Assembly (NCBI GenBank): GCA_963833505.1
Contig: CAWHYG010000008.1
Coordinates: forward strand, 248,001-312,000
Reading direction: 5' to 3'
From: CAWHYG01 sp963833505
GTDB taxonomy: Bacteria > Eisenbacteria > RBG-16-71-46 > CAIMUX01
DNA length: 64,000 bases
Below, piece after piece: positions 35,364-44,517 of the stretch (the first letter of the stretch is position 1; each line of letters begins with the position of its first letter). Position numbers and translations under genes: made by a program. The notes under the pieces were generated by a model. The model was not told the origin of the DNA. It did not search any database and saw nothing but the letters and a program-made list of their open reading frames with translations.

Positions 35364-36571
35364 GGCTTCTTCCTTTCCGAGACCTTGAAGAGGGCGCAAA
35401 GTCCCACGTCTCCCGCCGCGCATCCGAAGATGAGGACGTAGCCGCCTCCGAGATCCACGGCCTCTTCCAGCGCCTCGATCAAGGCTCGCGTCAAGGTCGG
35501 GCCCTGCGGGTGTCCGGAGACGAGCGAGCATCCCGTCCGGTTCATCCGGCGCCAGTCATACTCGAGGAGCTTGGAGAAGATGACGTCGTTCACCGCGAAC
35601 GGATTGTGGTTCTTGACCACGGCCAGATCGTCCATACCGAGGCCGGTGCGGCTCAGGATGCGGCGGACGGCAAGGGCAGGCGCCTCCGGCATCAGGGATG
35701 GGCTCGTGCGCACCTCCGCCTTGGCCACAAACTCGATCTCCACCTCGGGCCGCGCGCTCAGCGCCCGCGCCTTCTCCGGCGTGGTCACGAGCAAGGTCGC
35801 CATCCCGTCCGCGGCATGCGTCTGGGTGCCGCCGGTGACGCAGGTGTCCAGCTCGCGCTGGCTGCGAAGCTCGTCCAGTGTGTAACGGCGCACGCCGAGG
35901 TCGGCGTCGATCCGCCCGAGCGGGCGTCCCTGCACGGTCAGGAGGTCGAGCTGGACGAGGGCGCGATCGAGGAAGCCCGAGGCCTTCGCTTCGAAGTATT
36001 GCTGGTGGCGGTGAAAGGCGACTTCGTCGACTTCCGCGCGACTGCACCGGTACTTGCGCGCCGCGAGGCCGGCGGTCTCGATCATGGCCCGGCCGGTGCC
36101 GGGATCGAATCCGAAGTTGTCCCAGACGTCGCTCAGCGGAATGGTCCTTTGGTACGCGCGGCGCTCGGGGAACACGCCGACCGGCGAGTCGCTCGTCCGG
36201 TCGAAGGTGAGGACGCCGGCCGCGTCCGCGTCTTCCGTCTGGATCTGGGCCCCGGCGGCCAGCACGGCTTGAAGCCCGGTGGCGCAGGCTTGCTCGAGGT
36301 GGAATCCGGCGATCCGCCGGCCCGCGCAGCCCGCCACGAGCGGCGAACCCCAGAACTTCCAATGCCAGGGGATGGTCGATCCGGTGACGAGCGTGTCGAG
36401 CTCGCTCTGCGGCACCCTCCGGAGACTGAGGATGCGCGCCATGGCCTCGCCGGCGAACTGGCCGATGTTCACTTCCGCCAGAGCCGACGTCTGCCAGGCG
36501 GGAAAGTAGCTGCTGCCCCAGGTTCCGTAGGGGATCCTGGCTCTCGGGAAAATGGACTCGGGTGCATGCAT
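35360..36571 (-). CDS. Thiolase-family acyl-CoA acetyltransferase
   Basis: 403 residues from ATG 36571 (GGAGAG upstream). The nucleophile is in EQACATGLQA, and the C-terminal active-site His and Cys appear in VSGHPQGPT and FGCAAGDVG (normally GHPxGxxG and CxGGGxG, so slightly altered). AARKYRCSRAEVDEVAFHRHQQY is a standard thiolase segment. It cleaves 3-ketoacyl-CoA to acetyl-CoA. It forms a two-gene operon with the FadN-like gene, as in fadNA of Bacillus. Cytoplasmic. Reading frame continues upstream but without family character. Confidence 0.87.
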   Translation of the reverse strand: MHAPESIFPRARIPYGTWGSSYFPAWQTSALAEVNIGQFAGEAMARILSLRRVPQSELDTLVTGSTIPWHWKFWGSPLVAGCAGRRIAGFHLEQACATGLQAVLAAGAQIQTEDADAAGVLTFDRTSDSPVGVFPERRAYQRTIPLSDVWDNFGFDPGTGRAMIETAGLAARKYRCSRAEVDEVAFHRHQQYFEAKASGFLDRALVQLDLLTVQGRPLGRIDADLGVRRYTLDELRSQRELDTCVTGGTQTHAADGMATLLVTTPEKARALSARPEVEIEFVAKAEVRTSPSLMPEAPALAVRRILSRTGLGMDDLAVVKNHNPFAVNDVIFSKLLEYDWRRMNRTGCSLVSGHPQGPTLTRALIEALEEAVDLGGGYVLIFGCAAGDVGLCALFKVSERKKP

Positions 36572-37128
36572 CTCTTGCGCTCTCCACGATTCGGCTACGG
36601 ACGGACGCTTTCGGCCCTGGGGACGGGTGTATCCGACCACCTGATTCGGAGCCTGAGCGGCCGGCCGGGCACCGGGCTCGTCGATCAGCCGGCGGATTTC
36701 GCGCCGAACCCGACCATGAAACCGCGCCGCGGGCGACCGCGCCCGCCCGATCGATGATTCTGGCACGGCTGCCTGCAATCCGGGAGGCTGGAAAACCAAC
36801 CGGGGCGAGCCGCGCGACCGGGACCGCGCCACGCCGTCCGATGTCGACACTCCCCGACGCCCAAAGTGCTCGATGCCGACTGTGCTCGATGCCCAAGGTG
36901 GCAGCAGGCCGGACCCGGCTCTTGATCCTCTTTGAGATCGTTCGTCGCCGATCTGGGTCCAAGGTTCCCATGGCGATGGGCCGGCGTCGCCCTTGGCGTG
37001 GGTCAGCATACCGGTCCGATTCTGTCTCCGGTGAGTCCGGGCGGACGCTCTTGCAGTAGCCGCGCAACGTGTCGAGAATGTCCACGAGGCCCGCGGAGAT
37101 CACCACCCAGATTTCATGAGGAGCAGCG
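36572..37128. other. 557-bp divergent intergenic region thiolase / MOSC
   Basis: No gene I can support. It contains a short direct repeat (GTGCTCGATGCC twice near 36870) and, on the minus strand at 37020-37110, a stretch reading VDILDTLRGYCKSVRP that could be a gene remnant. The composition becomes less GC-biased toward the MOSC gene. Confidence 0.4.
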
Positions 37129-37944
37129 ATGAGCGACAGCGATTTGCAGGTACCGGCTTCGCGTCCGGCCGGTTCCATCACCCCAAGCTCGCACATCGCG
37201 GAGCTTTGGCGCTATCCGGTGAAATCGCTCTTGGGAGAACGACAGCCCACTCTGAATCTGGTCGGCGATGGGGTCGAAGGCGATCGTATGTGGGGCATTC
37301 AGGATCGTGGAGACGGCCGAATCCTCACCGCCCGGCGCGAACCACGCCTGCTATTCGCATCCTCACGTGTGGCAGCGCATGGCTTTCCCGTGATCACCCT
37401 GCCGGACGGTTCTGAGCTGCCTGGACCCGGTTCCGCCACGGATGCCGCACTGTCGGCGTGGCTGGGCAGGGCCGTCACGCTGGTGGCCGCCGTCGAAAGT
37501 GACGCTGCGCGCGCCGAGTACTTTGCCGACGCCACCGACGACAAGAGCCGCGCGATTGAATGGACCATGCCGAAGGGCCGTTTCGTCGATGCGTTCCCCG
37601 TCCTGATCATGACGACAGCAGGCTTGCTTGGCGGTGCTTCCGCGCATCCCGCCGGCACCTGGGACGTGCGCCGTTTCCGCCCGAATGTCTTGATCCACCT
37701 TGATGGCGAGGGATGGCTCGAGGATGCTTGGACCGATCGTCAGCTCTGCGTCGGCTCGACGCAGCTCGTCCCACGCCGGCGGTGCGTACGCTGTACGATG
37801 GTCAACCGCTCCCAGCCCGGGCTGGACAAGGACGTGAACATATACAAAACGCTGCATCGGACCCATGGAGGCGAAGCCGGGATGTGGACTCAGGTCATGC
37901 GCCCCGGGTCCATCTCGGAGGGCGACCTGGTCTGCGTTGCGTAG
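37129..37944 (+). CDS. MOSC-domain protein
   Basis: 271 residues. The N-terminal beta-barrel (ELWRYPVKSLLGE, GDRMWGIQD) and MOSC core (VRRFRPNVLIHLDGEGWLEDAW, CVRCTMVNRSQPGLDKD with the conserved Cys) match the molybdenum-cofactor sulfurase C-terminal-like family (mARC/YcbX). Members reduce N-hydroxylated compounds or handle sulfur using molybdenum cofactor. A single gene between long gene-poor flanks; codon choice looks less GC3-biased than its neighbours, so horizontal acquisition is possible. ATG preceded by GAGGAGCAGCG. Confidence 0.85.
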   Translation: MSDSDLQVPASRPAGSITPSSHIAELWRYPVKSLLGERQPTLNLVGDGVEGDRMWGIQDRGDGRILTARREPRLLFASSRVAAHGFPVITLPDGSELPGPGSATDAALSAWLGRAVTLVAAVESDAARAEYFADATDDKSRAIEWTMPKGRFVDAFPVLIMTTAGLLGGASAHPAGTWDVRRFRPNVLIHLDGEGWLEDAWTDRQLCVGSTQLVPRRRCVRCTMVNRSQPGLDKDVNIYKTLHRTHGGEAGMWTQVMRPGSISEGDLVCVA

Positions 37945-38283
37945 GAGCTACGGCAAAGCGTCCGGATCGTAGAGGTGGAACCGTGAAGCCCGACGATGGG
38001 CCATTGACTCGCGTCCGTTCTTTCTAGCCGCGCCCGTCCTCATTTACCCAGATACACCTTGCAGAACCAGGAGCCCCGACGGTCCTCCCGGTCGGCCTGG
38101 CGCCCACAGCCATTGCCCGCCTACGATCGGAAACATGACGGGCGTCCCGACCTGGATCCCGGCTCCGGATCCCGCGTGGCCGAAAGAACTTGCGGAACTC
38201 CATCAAACCCGGTCAGACTGAAATGCGTGGCGACTGCCCGGTGGGTGCGATGGGGAGGTCGCCAAGGCGCTGCTTCATGGAGG
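37945..38283. other. 339-bp intergenic region before the acyl-carrier cluster
   Basis: No gene supported. TTGACT near 38002 has no clear -10 partner. GGGGAGG at 38252 and GGAGGA just before the next start are the only ribosome-site-like motifs. Confidence 0.35.
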
Positions 38284-38547
38284 ATGGTGCGTTTGCGCTG
38301 CTACGAAGAGATCGTTCGAACCATCAAGGAAATCCTGGTCGAACGGGGTGACGCGGTCCCCGAGCTGATCCCGGAAACGAGGATCCGCGCCTCCGGCATG
38401 GATTCGCTCGACATTGCCGCCCTGGTCGTCCGTTTGGAAGAGCGGCTGGGTTTCGATCCCTTTGCGGAGGAGTCCCCTGCGCAATACCCCCAGACCCTGG
38501 GCCAGCTCGCCGAACTGTACGAGCGGACCGCACAGAGGAAGCCCTAG
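38284..38547 (+). CDS. Acyl carrier protein (first of two)
   Basis: 87 residues. IRASGMDSLDIAALVVRLEERLGFDPF is the ACP signature with the phosphopantetheine Ser (MDSLD). ATG with GGAGG upstream. It begins a five-gene plus-strand operon (ACP, adenylating enzyme, SDR, GNAT, polysaccharide deacetylase) in which acyl groups are probably activated onto this ACP. A separate ACP lies at 44518 and AcpS at 46624. Not the fatty-acid-synthesis ACP by context. Confidence 0.88.
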   Translation: MVRLRCYEEIVRTIKEILVERGDAVPELIPETRIRASGMDSLDIAALVVRLEERLGFDPFAEESPAQYPQTLGQLAELYERTAQRKP

Positions 38548-38548
38548 C

Positions 38549-39922
38549 CTGACCGACTCGCCGGCGCAGAAGAAGGTGGCTCAGGCGCGCGCGGCCGCCT
38601 TCCGGCTGCGGATGGCTCAGGGAACCACCTCGATCGACTCTTCCGTCTTGAAGGCGATCAGCGACCGTTGGGGGCTCGCCGAAGACTCCTTGGGACGCCC
38701 GGCATCGTTGGCGGCGCATCTGCCCGACGGACCCGGGACGGTCGCCGCTTTGCTGTGGTCCCTCCGGGGTCAAGGGTCCCTGGCGCTTCTTCACCCCGAG
38801 CTTGCCGCGGCCGAGGCGCGGGAACACGCGATCCGTCTGGGCTGTTCACACCTGCTCACCTCGAGCGACCCGCATGATCCCGCCACGGGACCCGATGTGA
38901 TCCGCCTGGAAGGAGCCGATTCGACTTCGCCGGCGCCGGGCGTCGAGTCGCGGGTGACTCTCTTGACCTCCGGGACGACCGGCGCGCCCAAGTCCGTCGC
39001 GCACGGATGGGAGAGCCTGCTCGCCAGCGTGAAGATCAGCCCGGACCTGGCCGAAGCCCGCTGGCTCAGTCTCTATCCGCTGACCCGTTTCGCGGGGCTC
39101 AACACCGCCCTGCATGCCCTGGCCAACGGGTCGTTGCTCATCGTGCCCGATCGGCTCACTCCCGATGCCGTCTTCGAGCACATGGACCGCTGGCGCCCGA
39201 CCCACGCTTCCGCCACCCCGACCTTGTGGCGATGGTTGCTCATGAATCGCCCGGCGGGAGCGGACTTCTTCCGGGGACTGCGGCAGGTGACCCTGGGCGG
39301 CGAGATGGTGGACCAGGCCGTGCTCGACGCCTTGCGCGCAGCCTTTCCCGATGCGCGGGTGACGCACGTGTATGCGAGCACGGAAGCGGGAGTCTGCCTT
39401 TCGGTCTCCGACGGGATGGCCGGCTTTCCGGCGGCGTGGCTCGAGGAGGCGAACCGCGAGACCAGCCTGGCGTTGCGCGAGGGCGAGCTTTGGATACTCC
39501 GGCGGGGTGCGCGCTCGGAAGCCCTCGGTCCACCGCCGGCGGGCCGAACCCGGGGACCGGCGACCGATGAGTGGTGGCGGACCGGGGACCAGCTTGAAAT
39601 CCGGGGCGACCGCTGCTACATCCTCGGTCGCGGAGAGGACGTGTTGAACATCGGGGGAGCCAAGGTCGCTCCCGGCGTGATCGCGAGTTGCCTGGCGGAG
39701 GTGCCGGGAGTGATGGCCGTACGCGTCACGGGACGGAAGAGCGCGCTGACCGGAGTCATCCCCGTGGCCGAAATCGTGACCGCGGAGGGGGCCGATCTCG
39801 GGGCGCTTCGCCAGGCGGTGCTGGCGCATGGCCGGGCCCGGCTGCCGGCCTATGCGGTGCCGCGAATCCTCCATTTCGTGCACTCGCTTTCCATCGACGC
39901 TTCGGGAAAGCAGAGGAGATAG
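38549..39922 (+). CDS. AMP-forming acyl-CoA/acyl-ACP ligase
   Basis: About 457 residues of the ANL adenylating family. TLLTSGTTGAPKSVAHG is the P-loop, THVYASTEAG the aromatic/Glu motif, WWRTGDQLE the hinge-preceding motif and GRGEDVLNIGGAKV the C-terminal hinge; DASGKQRR holds the catalytic Lys. The N-terminal domain is shorter than usual. Together with the upstream ACP it probably loads a fatty acid. The start is unclear: a CTG at 38549 directly after the ACP stop has GAGGAAG 11 bp upstream; a GTG at 38576 is the alternative. Confidence 0.85.
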   Translation: MTDSPAQKKVAQARAAAFRLRMAQGTTSIDSSVLKAISDRWGLAEDSLGRPASLAAHLPDGPGTVAALLWSLRGQGSLALLHPELAAAEAREHAIRLGCSHLLTSSDPHDPATGPDVIRLEGADSTSPAPGVESRVTLLTSGTTGAPKSVAHGWESLLASVKISPDLAEARWLSLYPLTRFAGLNTALHALANGSLLIVPDRLTPDAVFEHMDRWRPTHASATPTLWRWLLMNRPAGADFFRGLRQVTLGGEMVDQAVLDALRAAFPDARVTHVYASTEAGVCLSVSDGMAGFPAAWLEEANRETSLALREGELWILRRGARSEALGPPPAGRTRGPATDEWWRTGDQLEIRGDRCYILGRGEDVLNIGGAKVAPGVIASCLAEVPGVMAVRVTGRKSALTGVIPVAEIVTAEGADLGALRQAVLAHGRARLPAYAVPRILHFVHSLSIDASGKQRR

Positions 39923-39931
39923 GAAGTTGCC

Positions 39932-40669
39932 ATGAGCGAACGTGTCGTGCTGGTGAGCGGAGGCAGCAAGGGCCTGGGCCTTGGCCTGGTGGAGGATCTT
40001 CTGTCACGGGGCTGGAAGGTCGCGACCTTGAGCCGCGCCGAGACGCCCCGCATGGCGGAGCTGGCCGCCGCCCACCCAAAGACGTTTCTCTTCCTCAAGG
40101 CGGACCAGACCGACCGGAAGACCCCGGAGTTGGTCGTGCGGGCGGTGAAGGATCGCTTCGGCTCGATGGATTGCTTCATCAACAACGCCGCCATCGCGGC
40201 CGACGGCACTCTGGCCACGTTCGGAGTGGGGCGGATCGAGCAGCTCGTGGAGACGAATCTCACGTCCGCGTTGATCTTTTCGCGGGCGGTCATCCGGGAG
40301 TTCCTGCGCGCTCCGCGTTCGCAGCCCAAGTCCCTGATCATGATCTCCTCGATCGTCGCGGTTTCGGGCTTCCGGGGGCTGAGCGTCTACGCTTCCACCA
40401 AGAGCGCGCTTCTCGGGCTGACGCGCAGCCTCGCCCGCGAGCTGGGTCCGGTGAACGTGACGGTCAACGCCGTTCTCCCCGGTTTCCTCGAGACCGAGAT
40501 GTCCTCCGGCCTGGGCGGCGCGCAAAGGGAGCAGATCGTCCGCCGGACGCCTCTGGGACGTCTGGGAAAAGTGGCGGACGTCGTGCCCGTGGTCCATTTT
40601 CTCATGAGCGAGGAGGGGCGCTTCATCACCGGCCAGTGCATCGTCGTGGACGGTGGAGCGACCTGTTAG
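39932..40669 (+). CDS. Short-chain dehydrogenase/reductase (FabG-like)
   Basis: 245 residues. VLVSGGSKGLGLGLVEDL is the TGxxxGxG cofactor loop (SGGSKGLG), NNAAIAADG the NNAG motif, and ISSIVAVSGFRGLSVYASTKSAL gives the Ser-Tyr-Lys triad; the C-terminus MSEEGRFITGQCIVVDGG is FabG-like. A NADPH-dependent 3-keto reductase is likely; by context it could reduce an acyl-ACP or a keto-sphingoid-type product. Tightly packed in the operon. Confidence 0.88.
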   Translation: MSERVVLVSGGSKGLGLGLVEDLLSRGWKVATLSRAETPRMAELAAAHPKTFLFLKADQTDRKTPELVVRAVKDRFGSMDCFINNAAIAADGTLATFGVGRIEQLVETNLTSALIFSRAVIREFLRAPRSQPKSLIMISSIVAVSGFRGLSVYASTKSALLGLTRSLARELGPVNVTVNAVLPGFLETEMSSGLGGAQREQIVRRTPLGRLGKVADVVPVVHFLMSEEGRFITGQCIVVDGGATC

Positions 40670-40694
40670 CAGGAGGACCGCCACGGCCCACCCG

Positions 40695-41726
40695 ATGATC
40701 ATCCGCCCGTTGACCGCGACGGATGCCGCGCTCTATCTGGCGTTTCGCCAGGAGATGTGGCCTCTGTACGCGGCGGCGGGGGATTGGGACACGGTGCAGG
40801 TGAAGTATCTGCAGCATCCGCTCGCGCCGCTCTGCCCGGGGAGCGGGCTTTACGCCGCCGTTCAGGAGGAGAGGATCCAGGGGGTGATGGGAGCGTTCCC
40901 CATGCCCGTCACGCTTCGCGGCGAGATCCATCCCGGCCACATGCTGGTGGATTGGGCGGTGCTGCCGCGACTCCAGGGGGGCCCGGCGGCCGGGCGGCTC
41001 TGGCAGGCACTGTTCGACCTGCCGGGGCGCAAATTCGCCAGCATCGGGTCTCCGGCGTCCCAGGGCGCGCTTTCGAAGAGGGGGCAGCGCATCCCTTCAA
41101 CCGACGCCGTCAGTATCGTGCGGATCACGACGGCGGCTGCCATCAAGCTCCTGGGCCTGATGCCCTACGCGCGACCGCTGCCGGCGCGTCTCGAATCGCT
41201 CGTTCTCCCTCCCGGAGTTTCCGTGTTGCCGCCGGAGTCCCTCTCGCCTCCGATGCCGCCGGATCCCGCCACCTTCGCCTATGTGGCCAAGGGACCGGAC
41301 TACTGGCGGGTCTACTGCCGCCATCGCCTCCAGACCGGCGCGGTGGCTCTGCGGCTCCAGACCGGCGACCAGGAAGCGCACCTCGTGCTGACGCTCTCGG
41401 CCATCGGCCGTCTGCGCGTCTCCCGCCTCATGGGATTGCGCCTCCTTCCACCATCGGTGCAGACTGCGCGGAGGATCGGACGGCTCTTGAAGAGGACGCT
41501 GCTTTCGCTCGGCGTCGGGGTCATCTCGACCGAGGAAGCCGACCCCACCTTCCGCGAGGTCATGAACGCGACCGGCGTCCACGTCCGGCGCACGTTCTCC
41601 TACTGGTGGTCCATCCCGAAGCCCGGCGACGCCTTCGCGGCGCAGGAGGTGTCCTGGTGGCTGACCGCCGCCGATCGCGACTCGCATTGGGGGAACGTGC
41701 AGCCTTTCCATCTGGAGCTTCCATGA
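40695..41726 (+). CDS. GNAT-family acyltransferase
   Basis: 343 residues. The N-terminal half has a GNAT fold (MIIRPLTATDAALYLAFRQEMW, GMLVDWAVLP-like strand HPGHMLVDWAVLPRLQGGPAAGRL with a degenerate acyl-CoA pyrophosphate loop). The C-terminal half (VAKGPDYWRVYCRHRL onward) looks like a second, GNAT-like lobe. It would N-acylate an amine with an acyl-ACP or acyl-CoA. Start: the strong AGGAGG at 40671-40676 is 18 bp before ATG 40695 but 6 bp before an in-frame ACG (40683), and a GTG at 40653 overlaps the SDR, so the true start is uncertain. The stop overlaps the next start (ATGA). Confidence 0.75.
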   Translation: MIIRPLTATDAALYLAFRQEMWPLYAAAGDWDTVQVKYLQHPLAPLCPGSGLYAAVQEERIQGVMGAFPMPVTLRGEIHPGHMLVDWAVLPRLQGGPAAGRLWQALFDLPGRKFASIGSPASQGALSKRGQRIPSTDAVSIVRITTAAAIKLLGLMPYARPLPARLESLVLPPGVSVLPPESLSPPMPPDPATFAYVAKGPDYWRVYCRHRLQTGAVALRLQTGDQEAHLVLTLSAIGRLRVSRLMGLRLLPPSVQTARRIGRLLKRTLLSLGVGVISTEEADPTFREVMNATGVHVRRTFSYWWSIPKPGDAFAAQEVSWWLTAADRDSHWGNVQPFHLELP

Positions 41727-43126
41727 ATCCGTCGAATCCGCTTCCACAAGGCCCCAGCGTCGAGGCGCGCGCCTACGCAGTCGCAGAGCTGGCCCGCCGC
41801 GCCGGTGTGTCCGAAAGGGATTTTCACACCTGGCGCATCGAGGTCGGAACGGACGCCACGGTCGTTCATCCCGCTCCCGGAGGCGCCGCCACGATTCGAT
41901 TTCCGCATCATCCGCCCGAGTACTGGGCGGAGCTGGATCGAAAGCCGCTCCAGGCCGCGCGACTGGAGTGGATCGCGGAACCGCCGGACGCGGTCCGCCG
42001 TCTGGTCCCGGAGTTTCGCGTCCCCTTCGCGCCGCCGACGGTCCCGTCCGGCCGCCCGCTCTTTGCCCCGATCGAGCCCTCGACCATGGAGTGTGCGGTC
42101 GATCTTCCGGCGGCAGCGTTTTGCACGTTGTCCCGGGTGGAAGAAGATCTCTGTCCGGCGCGGGACGAACACGGCCGGTTCCCGTCACGAGAGAGCGTCG
42201 GGTGCCGGGAGGGTTTTGCCCACCGGCCGATCGTGGACGAGATGGGGCTGGGCCTGGAGCAGGCCCTGCGCTCGCTGCTCCCCGGCTGGCGCCCGGAGGC
42301 CCGGACGCTTCGCTGCAAGATCAGCCACGACATCGACTGGATCGGGATTCCCTTTCGCTGGCAGGCCACCCTGGGCCACACGCTGCTGCGCCGCAAACCC
42401 GGAGACACCTTGCGGGATCTCACCGGCGCGTGGCTCGGGCGAGAACCGGCCTGGCTCCGTTGTGTGCGCGACGTCACGGTTGAGGTCCGGCGCCGAGGAC
42501 TCTCATCCGCGGTCTACTGGAAGTCTCCTCCGTCCACGGAGTGGGACACCGGTTACGATCCGAGGAGCCGGTTGGTGCAGAAAGTTGTGGCCGATTTGAG
42601 AACGCAAGGCGTGGAGTTGGGGGTGCACCCCGGCTACTTCACCTTTCACGAGCCGGCGCGGCTGCGACAGGAGGTGGCCGTCGTTCGGGAGGCTGTGGGG
42701 GCGGAATCGATCGGCGGGCGCCAGCATTACCTGCGTTGGTCTCCCCGGACCTGGCGGGATTGGGAGGAGTGCGGGCTGGCCTATGACAGCACGGTCGGCT
42801 ATCCCGACCAGGTCGGCTTCCGCGCCGGAACCTGTCATCCCTACCGTCCCTGGCTGCTGGATCTGAACCGTGCAGCCCGCTTGACGGAGATTCCCCTGAT
42901 CGTGATGGACGGGACCTTGACCGAGTGCTACGGGACCAGGGACGATGAGATCCGGCGGGTGGCGGAGGACCTGGTTCAACGCTGCCGTCTGGTCGGTGGA
43001 GTCTTCACCCTCCTCTGGCATAATTCCCTCTACAACCATCCGGTTTACTGGCGGGTCTGCACGCGGATCCTCGACCTGCTTTCCGGGGTGCCTGAATACA
43101 AGTCGGGGCCGGCGCCTCTTTACTGA
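41723..43126 (+). CDS. Polysaccharide-deacetylase-family protein
   Basis: 467 residues, ATGA overlap with the GNAT gene. The C-terminal two thirds form a NodB-like fold: CKISHDIDWIG (catalytic/metal Asp pair), VELGVHPGYFT (metal His), LRWSPRTWRDWEECGLAYDST and VFTLLWHNS. The large N-terminal part is a family-specific extension. Such enzymes deacetylate N-acetylated sugars on envelope polymers or lipids. No signal peptide is seen, so the substrate may be a cytoplasmic lipid-linked sugar. Last gene of the operon; a hairpin follows its stop. Confidence 0.82.
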   Translation: MNPSNPLPQGPSVEARAYAVAELARRAGVSERDFHTWRIEVGTDATVVHPAPGGAATIRFPHHPPEYWAELDRKPLQAARLEWIAEPPDAVRRLVPEFRVPFAPPTVPSGRPLFAPIEPSTMECAVDLPAAAFCTLSRVEEDLCPARDEHGRFPSRESVGCREGFAHRPIVDEMGLGLEQALRSLLPGWRPEARTLRCKISHDIDWIGIPFRWQATLGHTLLRRKPGDTLRDLTGAWLGREPAWLRCVRDVTVEVRRRGLSSAVYWKSPPSTEWDTGYDPRSRLVQKVVADLRTQGVELGVHPGYFTFHEPARLRQEVAVVREAVGAESIGGRQHYLRWSPRTWRDWEECGLAYDSTVGYPDQVGFRAGTCHPYRPWLLDLNRAARLTEIPLIVMDGTLTECYGTRDDEIRRVAEDLVQRCRLVGGVFTLLWHNSLYNHPVYWRVCTRILDLLSGVPEYKSGPAPLY

Positions 43127-43130
43127 AGCC

Positions 43131-43147
43131 GGCGGGTTTCGAACCCG
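43131..43147 (+). terminator. Short hairpin after the deacetylase gene
   Basis: GCGGGTT-TCG-AACCCGC is a perfect 7-bp stem with a 3-base loop just after the stop at 43126. No U-tract. It may end the plus-strand operon. Confidence 0.4.
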
Positions 43148-43267
43148 CGGAAACTGAGAGCGCGCCATCGGCTCCGCGGGCCGGAGGAGCCACCGGCACG
43201 CAGCAAGCGGCGGCCACCGGTTTTCCCGACAGCCGCCGCCTCAATCCGCCCGAAGCGGGCCGCCCGT

Positions 43268-44512
43268 CTACTGCCCGTACTTCGCGATGATCCCCTTCTT
43301 GTCCAGACCGAGGATGCCGTACTTGTCCCCGATCTTCTTGAAAGCCACGAGCGCCTTCTCCAGCATCGGGATGTCGTGGTCGGCGGAGAGCTGGGTCCGA
43401 ATCCTCGCCTGCCCGGCCGGAACCACCGGGAAGAAGAACCCGACCACGTAGATGCCCTCCTTGAAGAGGTCGCGGGCCATGTCCTGGCTGAGCTTGGCGT
43501 TGAAAAGCATGATCGGGACGATCGGGCTTTCCCCTTCCTTGATCACGAATCCGGCTTCGGTCAGGCCCTTGCGCCAGAACTTCGTGTTCGCTTCCAGCTT
43601 GTCCCGCCGCTCCGTGGTCGCGCTCAGGATGTCGAGGACCTTGCAGGCGGCGTAGGCGATCGGAGGCGGAACCGCGTTGGAAAACAGGTACGGCCGGGCC
43701 TTCTGCCGGCAAATCTCCACGATCTCCTTCCGGCCGGAGACGCAACCGCCGCTGGCGCCGCCCAGGCCCTTGCCCAGGGTCGTCGTGATGATGTCGATCT
43801 TGCCGAAGACGCCCTTGTGCTCGTGGGTGCCGCGACCGGTCTTGCCGATGAAACCGGAGGCGTGGCTGTCGTCGACAAAGACGAGGGCGCCGTACTTCTC
43901 CGCCAGGGCCACGATCCCATCCAGGTGAGCAAGGTCGCCGTCCATGGAGAAGTTGCCGTCCGTGATGATGACCTTGACCCGCTTGTCGGCGTGCTCTTGC
44001 AGCTTCTGCTCGAGGTGGGCCATGTCGCTGTGCTTGTAGGTGTCATGCATGGCCTTGGCCAGCCGGATCCCGTCCACGATCGAGGCGTGAACGAGACGAT
44101 CCGAGATCATGATGTCCTCGGGACTCAAGATGGCCTCGAAGACGCCGGCGTTGGCGTCCATGCAGCTCGGGAAGAGAACCGTGTCCTCCGTGCCGAGGAA
44201 CTTCGTCAGCTTCTCCTCCAGCGTCCGGTGGACGTCCTGGGTGCCGCAGATGAACCGCACGCTCGACATCCCGTAGCCCCGCTCGTCCAGTCCCCGGTGG
44301 GCGGCCGCCACGACCTCGGGATGGCTCGAAAGGCCCAGGTAGTTGTTCGAGCAGAGGTTGATCACTTCCTTGGGGGGCTGCCCCTGGGGGAACTCGACCA
44401 GGATGTCGGCGGCCTGGGGAGAGTGGATGAAACGCTCCTCCTTGTACAGTCCGTCGTCCCGGATCTTGGAAAGCTCGGCCTGCCAGGCCTCCTTGACCGC
44501 ACTGGGATACAT
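43268..44512 (-). CDS. Alpha-oxoamine synthase (KBL-like; possible serine palmitoyltransferase-type role)
   Basis: 414 residues of the PLP alpha-oxoamine synthase family. NNYLGLSSHP, SVRFICGTQDVHRTLEEKL, DDSHASGFIGKTGRG and TTLGKGLGGASGG (Schiff-base Lys) are clear, and VVPAGQARIRTQLSADH matches 2-amino-3-ketobutyrate CoA ligase (Kbl) closely. Kbl makes or cleaves 2-amino-3-ketobutyrate from glycine and acetyl-CoA. However, an ACP gene ends only 5 bp upstream, an arrangement known for Sphingomonas wittichii serine palmitoyltransferase, and no threonine dehydrogenase is present. By sequence I favour Kbl; by context an acyl-ACP-using synthase. Confidence 0.85.
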   Translation of the reverse strand: MYPSAVKEAWQAELSKIRDDGLYKEERFIHSPQAADILVEFPQGQPPKEVINLCSNNYLGLSSHPEVVAAAHRGLDERGYGMSSVRFICGTQDVHRTLEEKLTKFLGTEDTVLFPSCMDANAGVFEAILSPEDIMISDRLVHASIVDGIRLAKAMHDTYKHSDMAHLEQKLQEHADKRVKVIITDGNFSMDGDLAHLDGIVALAEKYGALVFVDDSHASGFIGKTGRGTHEHKGVFGKIDIITTTLGKGLGGASGGCVSGRKEIVEICRQKARPYLFSNAVPPPIAYAACKVLDILSATTERRDKLEANTKFWRKGLTEAGFVIKEGESPIVPIMLFNAKLSQDMARDLFKEGIYVVGFFFPVVPAGQARIRTQLSADHDIPMLEKALVAFKKIGDKYGILGLDKKGIIAKYGQ

Positions 44513-44517
44513 GGTTC

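Noticed and set aside
37020..37196. Minus-strand frame VDILDTLRGYCKSVRP as a gene
   Set aside because: It runs on without family signal into the thiolase upstream region; at best a remnant.
43126..43165. tRNA T-arm-like GCGGGTTTCGAACCCGC
   Set aside because: No D-arm, anticodon arm or acceptor stem can be built around it; upstream sequence is the end of a protein gene. It is a simple hairpin.
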